From: Clostridia bacterium
Lineage (GTDB): Bacteria; Bacillota; Sulfobacillia; SLMV01
Assembly: GCA_007136565.1 (NCBI GenBank)
Contig: SLGS01000223.1
Location: forward strand, 1 to 15,955
Direction of reading: 5' to 3'
DNA length: 15,955 nt
Shown: positions 1 to 7,798 of the stretch, piece by piece
Layout: each line of letters begins with the position of its first letter
Numbering within the stretch: the first letter of the stretch is position 1
Notes under the pieces: generated by a model
The model's database searches: none
Seen by the model: only the letters and a program-made list of their open reading frames with translations
What the model was told of the DNA's origin: nothing
Program-made: the position numbers and the translations under genes

Positions 1-388
1 GAGAGAGGCCATCGACGATGGCCAGGACCGGCTCCTCCTCGAGGGATCCGGCGGCGATATAATCGAGGAAGAACATGGGCCGCGCCCCGGCGGTGGCAAG
101 GTCGTTCAGTACCATGCCGGCGCAATCCCGTCCCGCCACTTCGTATAAACCCTCTTCGGCGAGAAGGCGAAGCTTTGTGCCCACGCCATCGGTGCAGGCC
201 AGCAGCCGGGGATCGCGATAATCCCCCCACGGGGGTGCGAAGGCAGCCGCAAACCCCCCGAAATCCCGGCCCACGCCGTCCGTCCAGGTCCTCTTGAGCA
301 ATCCCGACATCTTCTTGACCAGGTCGTCTCCCTTTTCTATGTCCACACCGGCATCGCGGTAAGAAAGACTTCGGCGTCCCGTTTCCAT
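1..388 (-). CDS. purM: Phosphoribosylformylglycinamidine cyclo-ligase (AIR synthase), N-terminal part
   Basis: PurM closes formylglycinamidine ribonucleotide (FGAM) to aminoimidazole ribonucleotide (AIR) using ATP, in the cytoplasm. Reading the minus strand from ATG 388-386 gives 129 codons that run off the window edge, so roughly the first third of a ~340-residue protein is present. Family landmarks seen are SYRDAGVDIEKGDDLV near residues 9-24, CTDGVGTKLRL near 65-75, and a conserved ND followed by ATAGARPMFFLDYIAAG near 94-114. The start is well supported: GGAGG lies 7 nt upstream and the ATG overlaps the purF stop by one base (TGATG). It is the last visible gene of the pur operon. Transcription continues leftward out of the window, where purN, purH or purD could follow. 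The truncation is only the window boundary. Confidence 0.95.
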   Translation of the reverse strand, partial: METGRRSLSYRDAGVDIEKGDDLVKKMSGLLKRTWTDGVGRDFGGFAAAFAPPWGDYRDPRLLACTDGVGTKLRLLAEEGLYEVAGRDCAGMVLNDLATAGARPMFFLDYIAAGSLEEEPVLAIVDGLS

Positions 389-1803
389 CACGATTCCTCC
401 AGCGAACTCTTGTCTCCCATGGGGTCTATCGGAACCCGGTAATCCCCCTGGAAGCAGGCTACGCAATAATCGTCGGGATCCCCGCCGGCAGCCTGGGTTA
501 CCCGCTCCACACCCAGGAAGGCCAGCGTATCCGCCCCGACCATGGATCTGATTTCCTCGACGTTGCGCTCAGAAGCTATCAACTGGCCCCGCGAGCTGGT
601 GTCGATACCGTAGTAACAGGGGTAGCGATACGGGGGAGAGCTGATCCTAAGGTGGATCTCGCGCGCACCCGCCTCCCTGAGCAACCTGACCAGGATCTTG
701 GAGGTCGTCCCGCGTACGACGGAATCGTCCACCAGGACCACCCTGCGGTCCTGGACCACCTTCCGGAGGGGATTGAGCTTCAGCTTCACTCCCCGCTGTC
801 GCAATTCGTCGCCCGGTTGTATGAAGGTCCGCCCGATATAGCGATTCCTAACCAGCCCCATTTCGTACGGTATGCCAGCCTCCTCGGCGTAGCCGGTCGC
901 AGCGGATATGCTCGAGTCCGGAACCCCGGTGACGACATCGGCCTCCACGTGGTGGTCCCGGGCCAGGTAACGTCCCAGTTGTTTGCGCACCTGGTGGACG
1001 TTTTGGCCGGCGATATCGCTATCGGGCCTGGCGAAATAGATGTATTCGAACACGCAAAGACTCGGATTGCCCCGGGGCTCACCGATGCGGGAGCTGGTCA
1101 TCCCGTCATCGTCGATGCTCAACAGTTCCCCGGGACCCACGTCCCGCACGAAGACCGCGCCGGCGGCATCCAGCGCGCAGGTTTCCGACGCCACGATCCA
1201 TCCCCCGGCCACCCGGCCGATGCACAGCGGCCGGAAACCGTTGGGATCCCGGGCGGCGAAGAGACCGTCCGGGGTCAGGGCCACCAGGGCATAGGCACCC
1301 TGGACCTGGCCGAGCGCCGCCAGGAGGCTTTCCCGTATGCCCTTATCCGACTCCCTGGCCGCGAGGTGAGCCACCACCTCCGTATCGGCGCTGGTTTGGA
1401 ATATGCTCCCCGAGGACTCCAGAGCCCGGCGAAGCTCCCGGGCGTTTACCAGGTTCCCGTTGTGGGCCAGGGCGATCGAGGTGGACTTCATGCGCACCAC
1501 CAGGGGCTGGGCATTCTCCACGGAACTCCCGCCCGTGGTGGAATACCGGACGTGCCCCAGGGCCGCGTCGGACTCTAGATCCCTTATATCCTCGGCACTG
1601 AAAACCTCGGATACGAGACCCATGTCCCGGCGCAGGGCGAGCCTTTCGGGGGAAACCCTTGCGGCAATCCCCGCGGACTCCTGTCCGCGATGTTGCAGGG
1701 CATAGAGACCGAAATGGGTCAATACCTGGGCCTTTTCGTGGCCCCAAATTCCGAAAATACCGCACTCATCCCTCGGAGAATCGTCGGGTAGCAATACCGT
1801 CAT
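388..1803 (-). CDS. purF: Amidophosphoribosyltransferase (glutamine PRPP amidotransferase), Fe-S type
   Basis: PurF catalyses the committed step of purine synthesis, PRPP + glutamine to 5-phosphoribosylamine. The protein has 471 residues. An N-terminal Ntn glutaminase domain follows a 13-residue leader (MTVLLPDDSPRDE), so Cys14 in CGIFG is the expected nucleophile after autocleavage, as in the Bacillus enzyme. The phosphoribosyltransferase half carries the PRPP loop VVLVDDSVVRGTTS at about 355-368. Cys250, Cys396, Cys447 and Cys450 match the four-cysteine pattern that binds a [4Fe-4S] cluster in B. subtilis PurF; family knowledge links that cluster to oxygen-sensitive stability. The start is ATG 1803 with AGAGGGG six nt upstream, overlapping the purL stop as ATGA. 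PurF is normally feedback-inhibited by AMP/GMP; the operon probably also responds to the PurBoxes upstream of purE. Confidence 0.97.
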   Translation of the reverse strand: MTVLLPDDSPRDECGIFGIWGHEKAQVLTHFGLYALQHRGQESAGIAARVSPERLALRRDMGLVSEVFSAEDIRDLESDAALGHVRYSTTGGSSVENAQPLVVRMKSTSIALAHNGNLVNARELRRALESSGSIFQTSADTEVVAHLAARESDKGIRESLLAALGQVQGAYALVALTPDGLFAARDPNGFRPLCIGRVAGGWIVASETCALDAAGAVFVRDVGPGELLSIDDDGMTSSRIGEPRGNPSLCVFEYIYFARPDSDIAGQNVHQVRKQLGRYLARDHHVEADVVTGVPDSSISAATGYAEEAGIPYEMGLVRNRYIGRTFIQPGDELRQRGVKLKLNPLRKVVQDRRVVLVDDSVVRGTTSKILVRLLREAGAREIHLRISSPPYRYPCYYGIDTSSRGQLIASERNVEEIRSMVGADTLAFLGVERVTQAAGGDPDDYCVACFQGDYRVPIDPMGDKSSLEES

Positions 1804-3995
1804 TCCAATCCCCTCTCCCAGGCGCTGCTGAGTGAATCCACGGGCACCGATAGGTGCAAGGAATCACCCGCTCCGATCTCGAGTCGAGATCCTCCTACTC
1901 GGCCGATAATCCTCGCCGGGCATTCCTCTTCGCCCGCCATTTCCAAAAGACTTTCCGATACGCCCGGCGAACACGTCACCAATATCCGAGCTCCTTCCTC
2001 TCCGAACAAAGCCGAAATGGGATCGTGAATCGAGCCCAGGTCCACGGTGGCTCCCATCCCCACGGGTGAGAGCATGGCGGATTCGGCCAGGCTCACGGCC
2101 AATCCTCCCCCGGAGACATCGTGGGCCGAGGAAACCAGGCCCGCGGCGATACCCCGCCGGCAGACCGAACCCACCACCCGTTCGGCGCCATAGTCCACGG
2201 GCGGCACCGGCCCGTTATCTACACCGGCCACGACCCGCGAAAAAGCGCTGGCCCCGAGGTGGGTGGCGTCACCGCCGAGCAGTATCACCTCGTCGCCCTC
2301 TTCTTTGAATCCCGCCGTCGCGTGGCGACTCACGTCTTCGAGCAATCCCACCATGCCTATGACGGGCGTAGGATGGATGTGTTTGCCCCGCGTCTCGTTG
2401 TAAAAGCTCACGTTCCCGCCGGTGACGGGGGTATCCAGGCGACGGCAGGCTTCTCCCATACCGGCCACCACTTCGACAAATTCCCCCATGACCTCTTCCA
2501 CCTCGGGATTACCGAAGTTCAGGCAGTTGGTCACGGCCAAGGGGAGCGCTCCCACGCTGCAAATGTTGCGATAGGCTTCGGCCACGCTCAATTCGGCCCC
2601 CCGGCGGGGATCGAGACTACACGCGTAGCCGTTACCGTCCGTGACGCAGGCGATGCCCTTATCGGTCCCCTTGACCCTCAACACGGCCGCGTCCGCAGCA
2701 CCCGGGGGTACCACGGTATTGGTACCGACCATGTGGTCGTATTGTCCGAAGATCGGGGCCCGGGAAGCCATGTCGGGATGGGCGAGCAATTCCAGCAGGG
2801 CCCGCCCGGCGTCCACATCCATTCCGAGGCCCACGGGGGGCTCGGGTCGCGACGGACGGGGAGCCAGCCCGGGACGGTCGTAGTCGGGGGCTCCTTCCGT
2901 CAGGCCCATCACGGGTATGCTGGCCAATTCTTCCTCGCCGCAGAAGACGCGCAGGAGTTCTCCGTCCTCCACCCTACCGATGACGGCCGCGTCGAGATTC
3001 CAGCGCCCGAATACCTCGAGCACCTCTTCCTCGCGGCCGGCCTCGGCGACGATCAGCATCCGCTCCTGCGACTCACTGAGCATGACTTCGTAGGGCGTCA
3101 TACCCTCCTCGCGGCGAAAGACCAGGTCGACGTCGATCCACATCCCGGACCCGGCCCGGGAGGCCGTCTCCGAACACGCCGATGTAAGTCCCGCTGCGCC
3201 GAGATCGTTGACCCCGACGACGGCTCCACCCTCGAGGGCCTCGAGGCACGCCTCGATGAGGAGCTTCTCGCGAAATGGATCACCCACCTGTACTGCGGGC
3301 CTCATGTCCCCGGGATCCTCGTCGAATTCCCGCGACGCCAGGAGACTTGCACCGTGTATGCCGTCCCTCCCCGTGGACGCACCGGCCAGGATCACCGCGT
3401 TGCCTTCCCCGGCCGCAAGACCCCGGGTGAGACGATCCTTCTCGACCAGTCCTATGCACATGACGTTAACCAGGGGATTATCCGCGTAGGCTTCGTCGAA
3501 CACCACTTCCCCGCCGACGGTGGGGACTCCCACGCAATTGCCGTACCAGCTGATCCCCGATACGACCCCTCCGAAGAGGTACCGGACCCTGGGATCCTTC
3601 GGATCACCGAAGCGCAGGGAATCCAGTAGCGCCACGGGACGAGCGCCCATGGCGAATATATCGCGCAGGATACCTCCGATCCCGGTGGCTGCCCCCTGGA
3701 AAGGTTCCACGGCGCTGGGGTGATTGTGCGACTCTATGCGGAAGGCCACGGCGACGTCCTCGCCGATATCGACGACACCGGCGTTCTCCCCCGGGCCCTG
3801 CAAGACCCTCGGCCCCTCGGTCGGCAGGGTGGCCAGGTGACGGCGAGAACTCTTGTAACTACAGTGCTCGGACCACATCAGCCCGTACATGCCCAGCTCG
3901 AGCCCGTTGGGAGCGCGGCCGAGATCCGAGCGGATCACCTCGTACTCCTCCCGCGTCAATCCGACATCCTCCCAAACCGGGTGATCATCATACAT
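1800..3995 (-). CDS. purL: Phosphoribosylformylglycinamidine synthase subunit PurL (small type)
   Basis: This is the ATP-dependent FGAM synthase subunit, converting FGAR to FGAM with ammonia supplied by PurQ; PurS bridges the two. At 731 residues it matches the small Gram-positive/archaeal PurL rather than the ~1,300-residue fused enzyme. Visible motifs are WSEHCSYKSSRRHL at about 41-54 with the catalytic His44, ESHNHPSAVEPFQGAATG at 88-105, and NDLGAAGLTSA in the first AIRS-like half. A second AIRS-like half begins around residue 400. The ATG at 3995 overlaps the end of purQ by 8 nt, and GGGGG lies 9 nt upstream. The companion genes purQ and purS sit immediately upstream, as expected for the three-protein complex. 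Long open frames on the opposite strand here are high-GC shadows. Confidence 0.97.
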   Translation of the reverse strand: MYDDHPVWEDVGLTREEYEVIRSDLGRAPNGLELGMYGLMWSEHCSYKSSRRHLATLPTEGPRVLQGPGENAGVVDIGEDVAVAFRIESHNHPSAVEPFQGAATGIGGILRDIFAMGARPVALLDSLRFGDPKDPRVRYLFGGVVSGISWYGNCVGVPTVGGEVVFDEAYADNPLVNVMCIGLVEKDRLTRGLAAGEGNAVILAGASTGRDGIHGASLLASREFDEDPGDMRPAVQVGDPFREKLLIEACLEALEGGAVVGVNDLGAAGLTSACSETASRAGSGMWIDVDLVFRREEGMTPYEVMLSESQERMLIVAEAGREEEVLEVFGRWNLDAAVIGRVEDGELLRVFCGEEELASIPVMGLTEGAPDYDRPGLAPRPSRPEPPVGLGMDVDAGRALLELLAHPDMASRAPIFGQYDHMVGTNTVVPPGAADAAVLRVKGTDKGIACVTDGNGYACSLDPRRGAELSVAEAYRNICSVGALPLAVTNCLNFGNPEVEEVMGEFVEVVAGMGEACRRLDTPVTGGNVSFYNETRGKHIHPTPVIGMVGLLEDVSRHATAGFKEEGDEVILLGGDATHLGASAFSRVVAGVDNGPVPPVDYGAERVVGSVCRRGIAAGLVSSAHDVSGGGLAVSLAESAMLSPVGMGATVDLGSIHDPISALFGEEGARILVTCSPGVSESLLEMAGEEECPARIIGRVGGSRLEIGAGDSLHLSVPVDSLSSAWERGLE

Positions 3996-4680
3996 ACGAG
4001 GTTCCCCCTTCCCACCAGGAGACGACGGAGGAGAAGAAACCCAGGCCGTCTTCTCCTCCCAGGATGCTCTCAGAAGACCTCTCGGGGTGGGGCATCATCC
4101 CCAGGACATTACCGCGGGCGTTGGCTATGGCGGCGACATTCTGCCAAGATCCATTCGGGTTGGACTCGGGGGTCACGCTGCCGTCGTCCGCAGAGTAACG
4201 GAGAACGATACGCCCCCGGAACCCGTCGGGCGGCGGCCGATAATTGCCCCACTGATGGGCAATGGGCAGCGACATCACGGCTCCGGGCTGCAATCCCGAG
4301 GTAAAGGGAGTCTCGTTATCCTCGACGCGAACCAGGCTGGGACGGCAAATGAACCGAAGCCCATCATTGACCATCAGTGCGCCGGGCAATAACCCGGCCT
4401 CACAAAGAACCTGGAAACCGTTGCATATCCCTATGACGGGATTCCCCGCTGCGGCGAACTCTTCCACCGCGGCCATGATACGGGTCCGGGCGGCCATCGC
4501 CCCGGCCCGCAGGTAATCGCCGTAGGAAAACCCACCCGGCAGAATCACGCAGTCCACATCATCCAACGAGGACTCGTCGTGGGCGACGTATCGCACCGGT
4601 CGATGTAGCACCCGGGATACGACGTGGTAACAGTCCCGATCGCAATTCGAACCGTAAAAGCGAACTACCCCGAATCTCAT
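3988..4680 (-). CDS. purQ: Phosphoribosylformylglycinamidine synthase subunit PurQ (glutaminase)
   Basis: PurQ is the class I glutamine amidotransferase that makes ammonia for PurL. The 230-residue protein shows the substrate-loop motif LPGGFSYGDYLRAGA at about 48-62. The nucleophile elbow GICNGFQVL places the catalytic Cys at residue 86. Near the C-terminus, MMPHPERSSE supplies the His and Glu of the triad. Length is normal for the family (about 220-230). ATG 4680 overlaps the purS stop as ATGA; GAGGAG lies about 11 nt upstream, a loose spacing, so translation probably relies on coupling to purS. Confidence 0.97.
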   Translation of the reverse strand: MRFGVVRFYGSNCDRDCYHVVSRVLHRPVRYVAHDESSLDDVDCVILPGGFSYGDYLRAGAMAARTRIMAAVEEFAAAGNPVIGICNGFQVLCEAGLLPGALMVNDGLRFICRPSLVRVEDNETPFTSGLQPGAVMSLPIAHQWGNYRPPPDGFRGRIVLRYSADDGSVTPESNPNGSWQNVAAIANARGNVLGMMPHPERSSESILGGEDGLGFFSSVVSWWEGGTSYV

Positions 4681-4934
4681 GATCCGCGCCGCTCCTCGAT
4701 TTCGACGGTGTAGTCCTCGATGACCGGGTTACTCAAGAGGCGGCCACACATATCATCCAATCTCGATCGGGCGGCCGCGACATCGTCGGTATCCAGGTCC
4801 AGCTCCAGGTACTTGCCCGCCCGTACTCCCGCCACCTCGGAGAAACCGAGGTCGTTCAAAGATGATTTTATGGTCTCGCCCTGGGGATCCAGCACCCCGG
4901 GGCGCAGGGTAACGTAAACCGAAGCCTTGATCAT
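4677..4934 (-). CDS. purS: Phosphoribosylformylglycinamidine synthase subunit PurS
   Basis: PurS is a small protein that dimerises and docks PurQ onto PurL in the FGAM synthase complex; it has no catalytic residues of its own. The 85-residue product has the family's opening (KASVYVTLRPGVLDPQGET), the G-x-x-x-V-x-x-x-R-x-G-K-Y core around residues 30-42, and an acidic beta strand ending IEDYTVEIEE. Its position between purC and purQ is typical. ATG 4934 shares its A with the purC stop (TGATG), and GAGG lies 4 nt upstream. Confidence 0.95.
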   Translation of the reverse strand: MIKASVYVTLRPGVLDPQGETIKSSLNDLGFSEVAGVRAGKYLELDLDTDDVAAARSRLDDMCGRLLSNPVIEDYTVEIEERRGS

Positions 4935-5686
4935 CAGGCCTCACTTTCCGTCAGGCGATCCAATACTTCTCGGTATGCGTCCTCGACGCGGCCGAGATCC
5001 TGGCGAAAGCGATCCTTGTCCAGCTTGTCCCCCGTGGTCGAATCCCAAAAGCGACACGTATCCGGGGTGATCTCATCGCCCAGCCTGACGACGCCATCGG
5101 GGTCGACGCCGAATTCCAACTTGTAATCGACCAGGGTTAGGTTCGCCCTCTCGAGCCGTTCCGACAGCAGGAGGTTTATCTTCCAGGCCAGTTCTTCCAT
5201 GGCCTCCAACTGCTCCGGTGTGCAAAGATCCATGGCCGCAATGTGGTAAGCGTTTATCCACGGATCGCTCAGCTCATCGGCCTTCAGGTAGTGCTCGAGG
5301 ATCGGTTTCGGCAACACGGTTCCCTCGTCCATCCCCAGTCGGCGAGCCAGGCTCCCGGCGGCGATGTTGCGCACCACCACTTCGAGTCCGAACATATCCA
5401 TGTGGCGCACGAGGTGGAACCGATCCCTCATCAACCCGAGATAGTGAGTAGCAATCCCCTGTCCCTCCAGGTAAGTATTGAGGTTTGCGGAGATGTGGGC
5501 GTTGAAATACCCCTTCTCCACGATGGTTCCCTTCTTCTTTCCGTCGAAGGCGGTGGCATCGTCCTTGAACTCCATGAGGAGAATCGACGGATCCTCGGTG
5601 CGAAATAGCGCCTTGGCCTTACCCTCGTAAACCTTCTCTCCCCGGATTTCATCGGGATTTGCCTTCAACATTTGTTCCAGTTTCAC
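4934..5686 (-). CDS. purC: Phosphoribosylaminoimidazole-succinocarboxamide synthase (SAICAR synthetase)
   Basis: PurC joins CAIR and aspartate with ATP to give SAICAR. The 250-residue protein has the usual length. Recognised segments are VYEGKAKALFRTEDP near 19-33, EVVVRNIAAGSLARR near 101-115 (the SAICAR synthetase signature), LVDYKLEFG near 186-194, and DEITPDTCRFWD near 204-215. The start is taken as GTG 5686, which overlaps the purB stop as GTGA. No strong Shine-Dalgarno lies at proper distance, so it probably depends on coupling to purB. An internal ATG five codons on is an alternative but also lacks a clear ribosome site. Confidence 0.97.
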   Translation of the reverse strand: MKLEQMLKANPDEIRGEKVYEGKAKALFRTEDPSILLMEFKDDATAFDGKKKGTIVEKGYFNAHISANLNTYLEGQGIATHYLGLMRDRFHLVRHMDMFGLEVVVRNIAAGSLARRLGMDEGTVLPKPILEHYLKADELSDPWINAYHIAAMDLCTPEQLEAMEELAWKINLLLSERLERANLTLVDYKLEFGVDPDGVVRLGDEITPDTCRFWDSTTGDKLDKDRFRQDLGRVEDAYREVLDRLTESEA

Positions 5687-6984
5687 TCGTCCATCAACCC
5701 CAATCTCTCGAATACTTCCCCGACGCTGCCCAGCTGCTCGGCGGGATCGAAACAGCGATCGATCTCGGTGGGATCCAACAGTTGCGCCACCTTGGGATCG
5801 CCTTGGATCAGCTCGCGGAAGGTGTCCTCGGACTCGAAGCTCCTCATGGCCGCACCCTGGACTACCACGTAGGCATCGTCCCTGGGTAACCCGGCCTTTA
5901 CCAACGCCAGCAGGACGCGTTGCGAGTATATGGCCCCGCCGGTGATATCCATGTTCTTGAGCATCCGGTCTTCATTCACGCGCATATCGGCGACGACGCC
6001 GGTCATCCTGCGGAGCATGTAGTGCAGTATCGTGGTGGAATCCGGGAGGATGACGCGCTCCACCGATGAGTGGGAGATATCGCGCTCGTGCCACAACGCC
6101 ACGTTTTCCAGGGCGACCACGAGGTTGCCCCTTAGGAGACGGGCCATGCCGGTTATTCTTTCCGTCACTATGGGATTGCGCTTGTGGGGCATGGCCGAAG
6201 AGCCCTTTTGACCCTTGCGGAAGGGTTCTTCCAACTCGCCGACCTCGGTACGTTGAAGCCCGCGGATCTCCACGGCGAACTTCTCCAGGAGACTGCCCAG
6301 CTGCGCGATGGCCGAGATGAAGGAAGCGTGGCGATCCCGACCGACGATTTGAGAGCTGATCGGGGCCGGCGTGAGACCCAGTTCCGCGCAGACTTCGGCC
6401 TCGATGGAGGGAGGCACCTGGGCGTACGTACCGACAGCCCCGGATATCTTGCCGACGGCGACTTCCGCGGCGGCCGCCTCGAGGCGTACCCGCCCTCGCA
6501 GCAGTTCTTCATACCACATGGCGAGCTTCATGCCCAGGGTGGTCGGTTCGGCGTGAACACCGTGGGTGCGCCCCATCATGATCGTGTCGCGGTGTTCGAT
6601 GGCCCTGCGCTCGGTGGCCGCTATCAGGGCATCCATCTCGACGATCAATAGATCGGAGGCGGCCTTGAGCTGCAATCCCAGGGCCGTATCCAGGACGTCC
6701 GAGGAGGTTAAGCCGTAATGAAGGTAGCCTGCAGCCTCTCCCACCTGCTCGGACAAGGAGGTGACGAAGGCGATCATGTCGTGGCGAACCTCTGATTCGA
6801 TCTCGCCGATCCTCTCGGGCCGGATCTCGGCCGAGCGCTCCAGCTCGTCGGCGGCCACCTCGGTGCCGACTCCCCTCCGGGCCCAGGACCTCATACAGGC
6901 GACCTCCACGCGTTTCCAACTTTCAAATTTGGCCTCTTCCGTCCAGATATCTCCCATCTCCGCGAGGGTGTACCTGGGGATCAT
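5683..6984 (-). CDS. purB: Adenylosuccinate lyase
   Basis: PurB acts twice in purine synthesis. It releases fumarate from SAICAR to give AICAR, and from adenylosuccinate to give AMP. The 433-residue protein is of the shorter bacterial type. The fumarase/lyase-superfamily signature GSSAMPHKRNP at about 261-271 contains the flexible-loop serines; GRTHGVHAEP at 138-147 supplies a catalytic histidine; HYGLTSSDVLDT at 89-100 is the third conserved block. ATG 6984 begins directly after the purE stop (TAG then ATG, no gap), with GGGGG about 10 nt upstream inside purE. Confidence 0.97.
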   Translation of the reverse strand: MIPRYTLAEMGDIWTEEAKFESWKRVEVACMRSWARRGVGTEVAADELERSAEIRPERIGEIESEVRHDMIAFVTSLSEQVGEAAGYLHYGLTSSDVLDTALGLQLKAASDLLIVEMDALIAATERRAIEHRDTIMMGRTHGVHAEPTTLGMKLAMWYEELLRGRVRLEAAAAEVAVGKISGAVGTYAQVPPSIEAEVCAELGLTPAPISSQIVGRDRHASFISAIAQLGSLLEKFAVEIRGLQRTEVGELEEPFRKGQKGSSAMPHKRNPIVTERITGMARLLRGNLVVALENVALWHERDISHSSVERVILPDSTTILHYMLRRMTGVVADMRVNEDRMLKNMDITGGAIYSQRVLLALVKAGLPRDDAYVVVQGAAMRSFESEDTFRELIQGDPKVAQLLDPTEIDRCFDPAEQLGSVGEVFERLGLMDE

Positions 6985-7491
6985 CTATTCATCGCCCCCG
7001 ACGAGGCCCCGGGCGACCAGGTCCGCATCGCGCTCGGCCACCTCCGCGGCCCGCTCGCGCCTAAATGATTCGAGGGATTCCCTTACCTCATCGTCGCTCA
7101 CCGAAAGGATCGCCGCCGCCAGGAGACCGGCGTTCTCGGCACCATCGATGGCCACGCTAGCCACCGGGATACCCTTGGGCATCTGCGCGACGGCGAGCAG
7201 GGCATCCATTCCATCGGTTGCCCAGGCCTTGAGGGGAACTCCTATTACCGGGAGGGTCGTGTGCGCCGCAACGACCCCCGGGAGAGCCGCACTACCCCCG
7301 GCCCCCGCTATGAGGACCCGCATGCCCCTACCCCGGGCCTCCCGGGCCCATTCTGCCGTCTCCTCGGGGGTGCGATGGGCCGACAATATGCGCGCCTCGT
7401 AAGAAATGCCCAGCCGATCCAGGGCCAGCCCGGCCTTTTTCATGACCGGAATATCCGAATGACTTCCCATGACGATTCCCACAGTTGGCAT
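6985..7491 (-). CDS. purE: 5-(carboxyamino)imidazole ribonucleotide mutase
   Basis: PurE moves the carboxyl group of N5-CAIR to give CAIR; class II enzymes instead carboxylate AIR directly with CO2. The 168-residue protein shows the AIR-carboxylase core: GIVMGSHSDIPVMKKA at 5-20, ILSAHRTPEE at 35-44 with the expected active-site His39, and AGAGGSAALPGVVAA near 62-76. The bacterial-type SAHRTP motif favours class I, which normally needs PurK, yet no purK is in the window. It is the first gene of the pur operon. The start is ATG 7491, with the strong Shine-Dalgarno GGGAGGGAG at 7507-7499. A 16-base hairpin stem and the PurBox pair lie just upstream. Confidence 0.96.
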   Translation of the reverse strand: MPTVGIVMGSHSDIPVMKKAGLALDRLGISYEARILSAHRTPEETAEWAREARGRGMRVLIAGAGGSAALPGVVAAHTTLPVIGVPLKAWATDGMDALLAVAQMPKGIPVASVAIDGAENAGLLAAAILSVSDDEVRESLESFRRERAAEVAERDADLVARGLVGGDE

Positions 7492-7507
7492 GGCGATTCT
7501 CCCTCCC

Positions 7508-7527
7508 GTCGCGGAGGAATCCGCGAC
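7508..7527 (-). other. Perfect 8-bp hairpin in the purE leader
   Basis: GTCGCGGA and TCCGCGAC form a perfect 8-bp stem around a 4-base loop (TTCC as read on the minus strand). It abuts the purE Shine-Dalgarno and lies just downstream of the PurBox pair, so it would be in the 5' leader of the pur mRNA. No T-run follows it, so it is not an intrinsic terminator. A role in mRNA stability or in exposing the ribosome site is only inference. Confidence 0.5.
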
Positions 7528-7531
7528 CCCA

Positions 7532-7575
7532 AAACCCGAACATTATTTACAACTACAGTCTAAATGTTCGGGGCA
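7532..7575. promoter_or_regulatory. Inverted PurBox pair (PurR-type operator) between purE and the divergent ECF gene
   Basis: CCGAACATT at 7536-7544 and its exact reverse complement AATGTTCGG at 7563-7571 form an inverted repeat of 9-bp arms separated by 18 bp. The Gram-positive PurR operator (PurBox) is AWWWCCGAACWWT, usually found as inverted pairs about 16-17 bp apart. The left box (AAACCCGAACATT, 7532-7544) differs at one position; the right keeps the CCGAACATT core but is GC-rich in its flank. The AT-rich spacer probably contains the pur promoter, with -10-like sequence (TAAATAAT) on the minus strand, though I see no convincing -35. In PurR systems PRPP relieves repression when purines are scarce. 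Confidence 0.8.
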
Positions 7576-7798
7576 CCCCAGTCAATTGTCGGCGCGGGTT
7601 TTGGCGGCGCCGAGGACTCGTCGAAACGGGGATTATTTTGTTCTCGGAAGTGGTAATTATGGCGAAAGAGATGGTGGCCCGTGGCAAGAGAGGGTCATGC
7701 TGCATCGGCCTGGGCCCGTTGGCTATCCCTCGACCGTTTGTGTTAATCTCTTTTGGCAATTGGCAAACCATAAGCCGCATAGTGAGAAAGGAACGTTC
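7576..7798 (+). other. Gene-free leader of the ECF S-component gene, no recognised riboswitch
   Basis: About 220 bases separate the PurBox pair from the ECF start with no credible gene. A weak -10-like TAATTA lies at 7654-7659. GAGGG (7690-7694) can pair with CCCTC (7727-7731) to enclose a GC-rich interior, and TTGGCAA is repeated in perfect tandem at 7753-7766. I looked by eye for purine, THF, ZTP, TPP, FMN, cobalamin, guanidine, T-box and c-di-GMP signatures. I found only short partial resemblances that do not assemble into any class. Confidence 0.35.

Noticed and set aside
652..1578. A 308-codon plus-strand frame opposite purF
   Set aside because: No ribosome site or family motif; the minus strand encodes unmistakable PurF in the same place.
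2121..3629. A 502-codon open frame on the plus strand opposite purL
   Set aside because: It is the antisense of a strongly conserved PurL sequence; its product is rich in His, Gly, Arg and Pro with no recognisable domain, as expected of a GC-rich shadow frame.
7681..7730. Possible ZTP riboswitch or T-box, from GGGTCATG, CCTGGGC and GGTGGCCCGTGG segments
   Set aside because: The segments are too close together or imperfect, and the required companion stems and conserved bases are missing.
7469..7798. N-terminal extension of the ECF gene, and a 130-codon frame at 7485-7877, across the divergent region
   Set aside because: They run through the PurBox operator and purE leader; the true ECF start has a good ribosome site at 7788-7792 and the membrane protein begins there.
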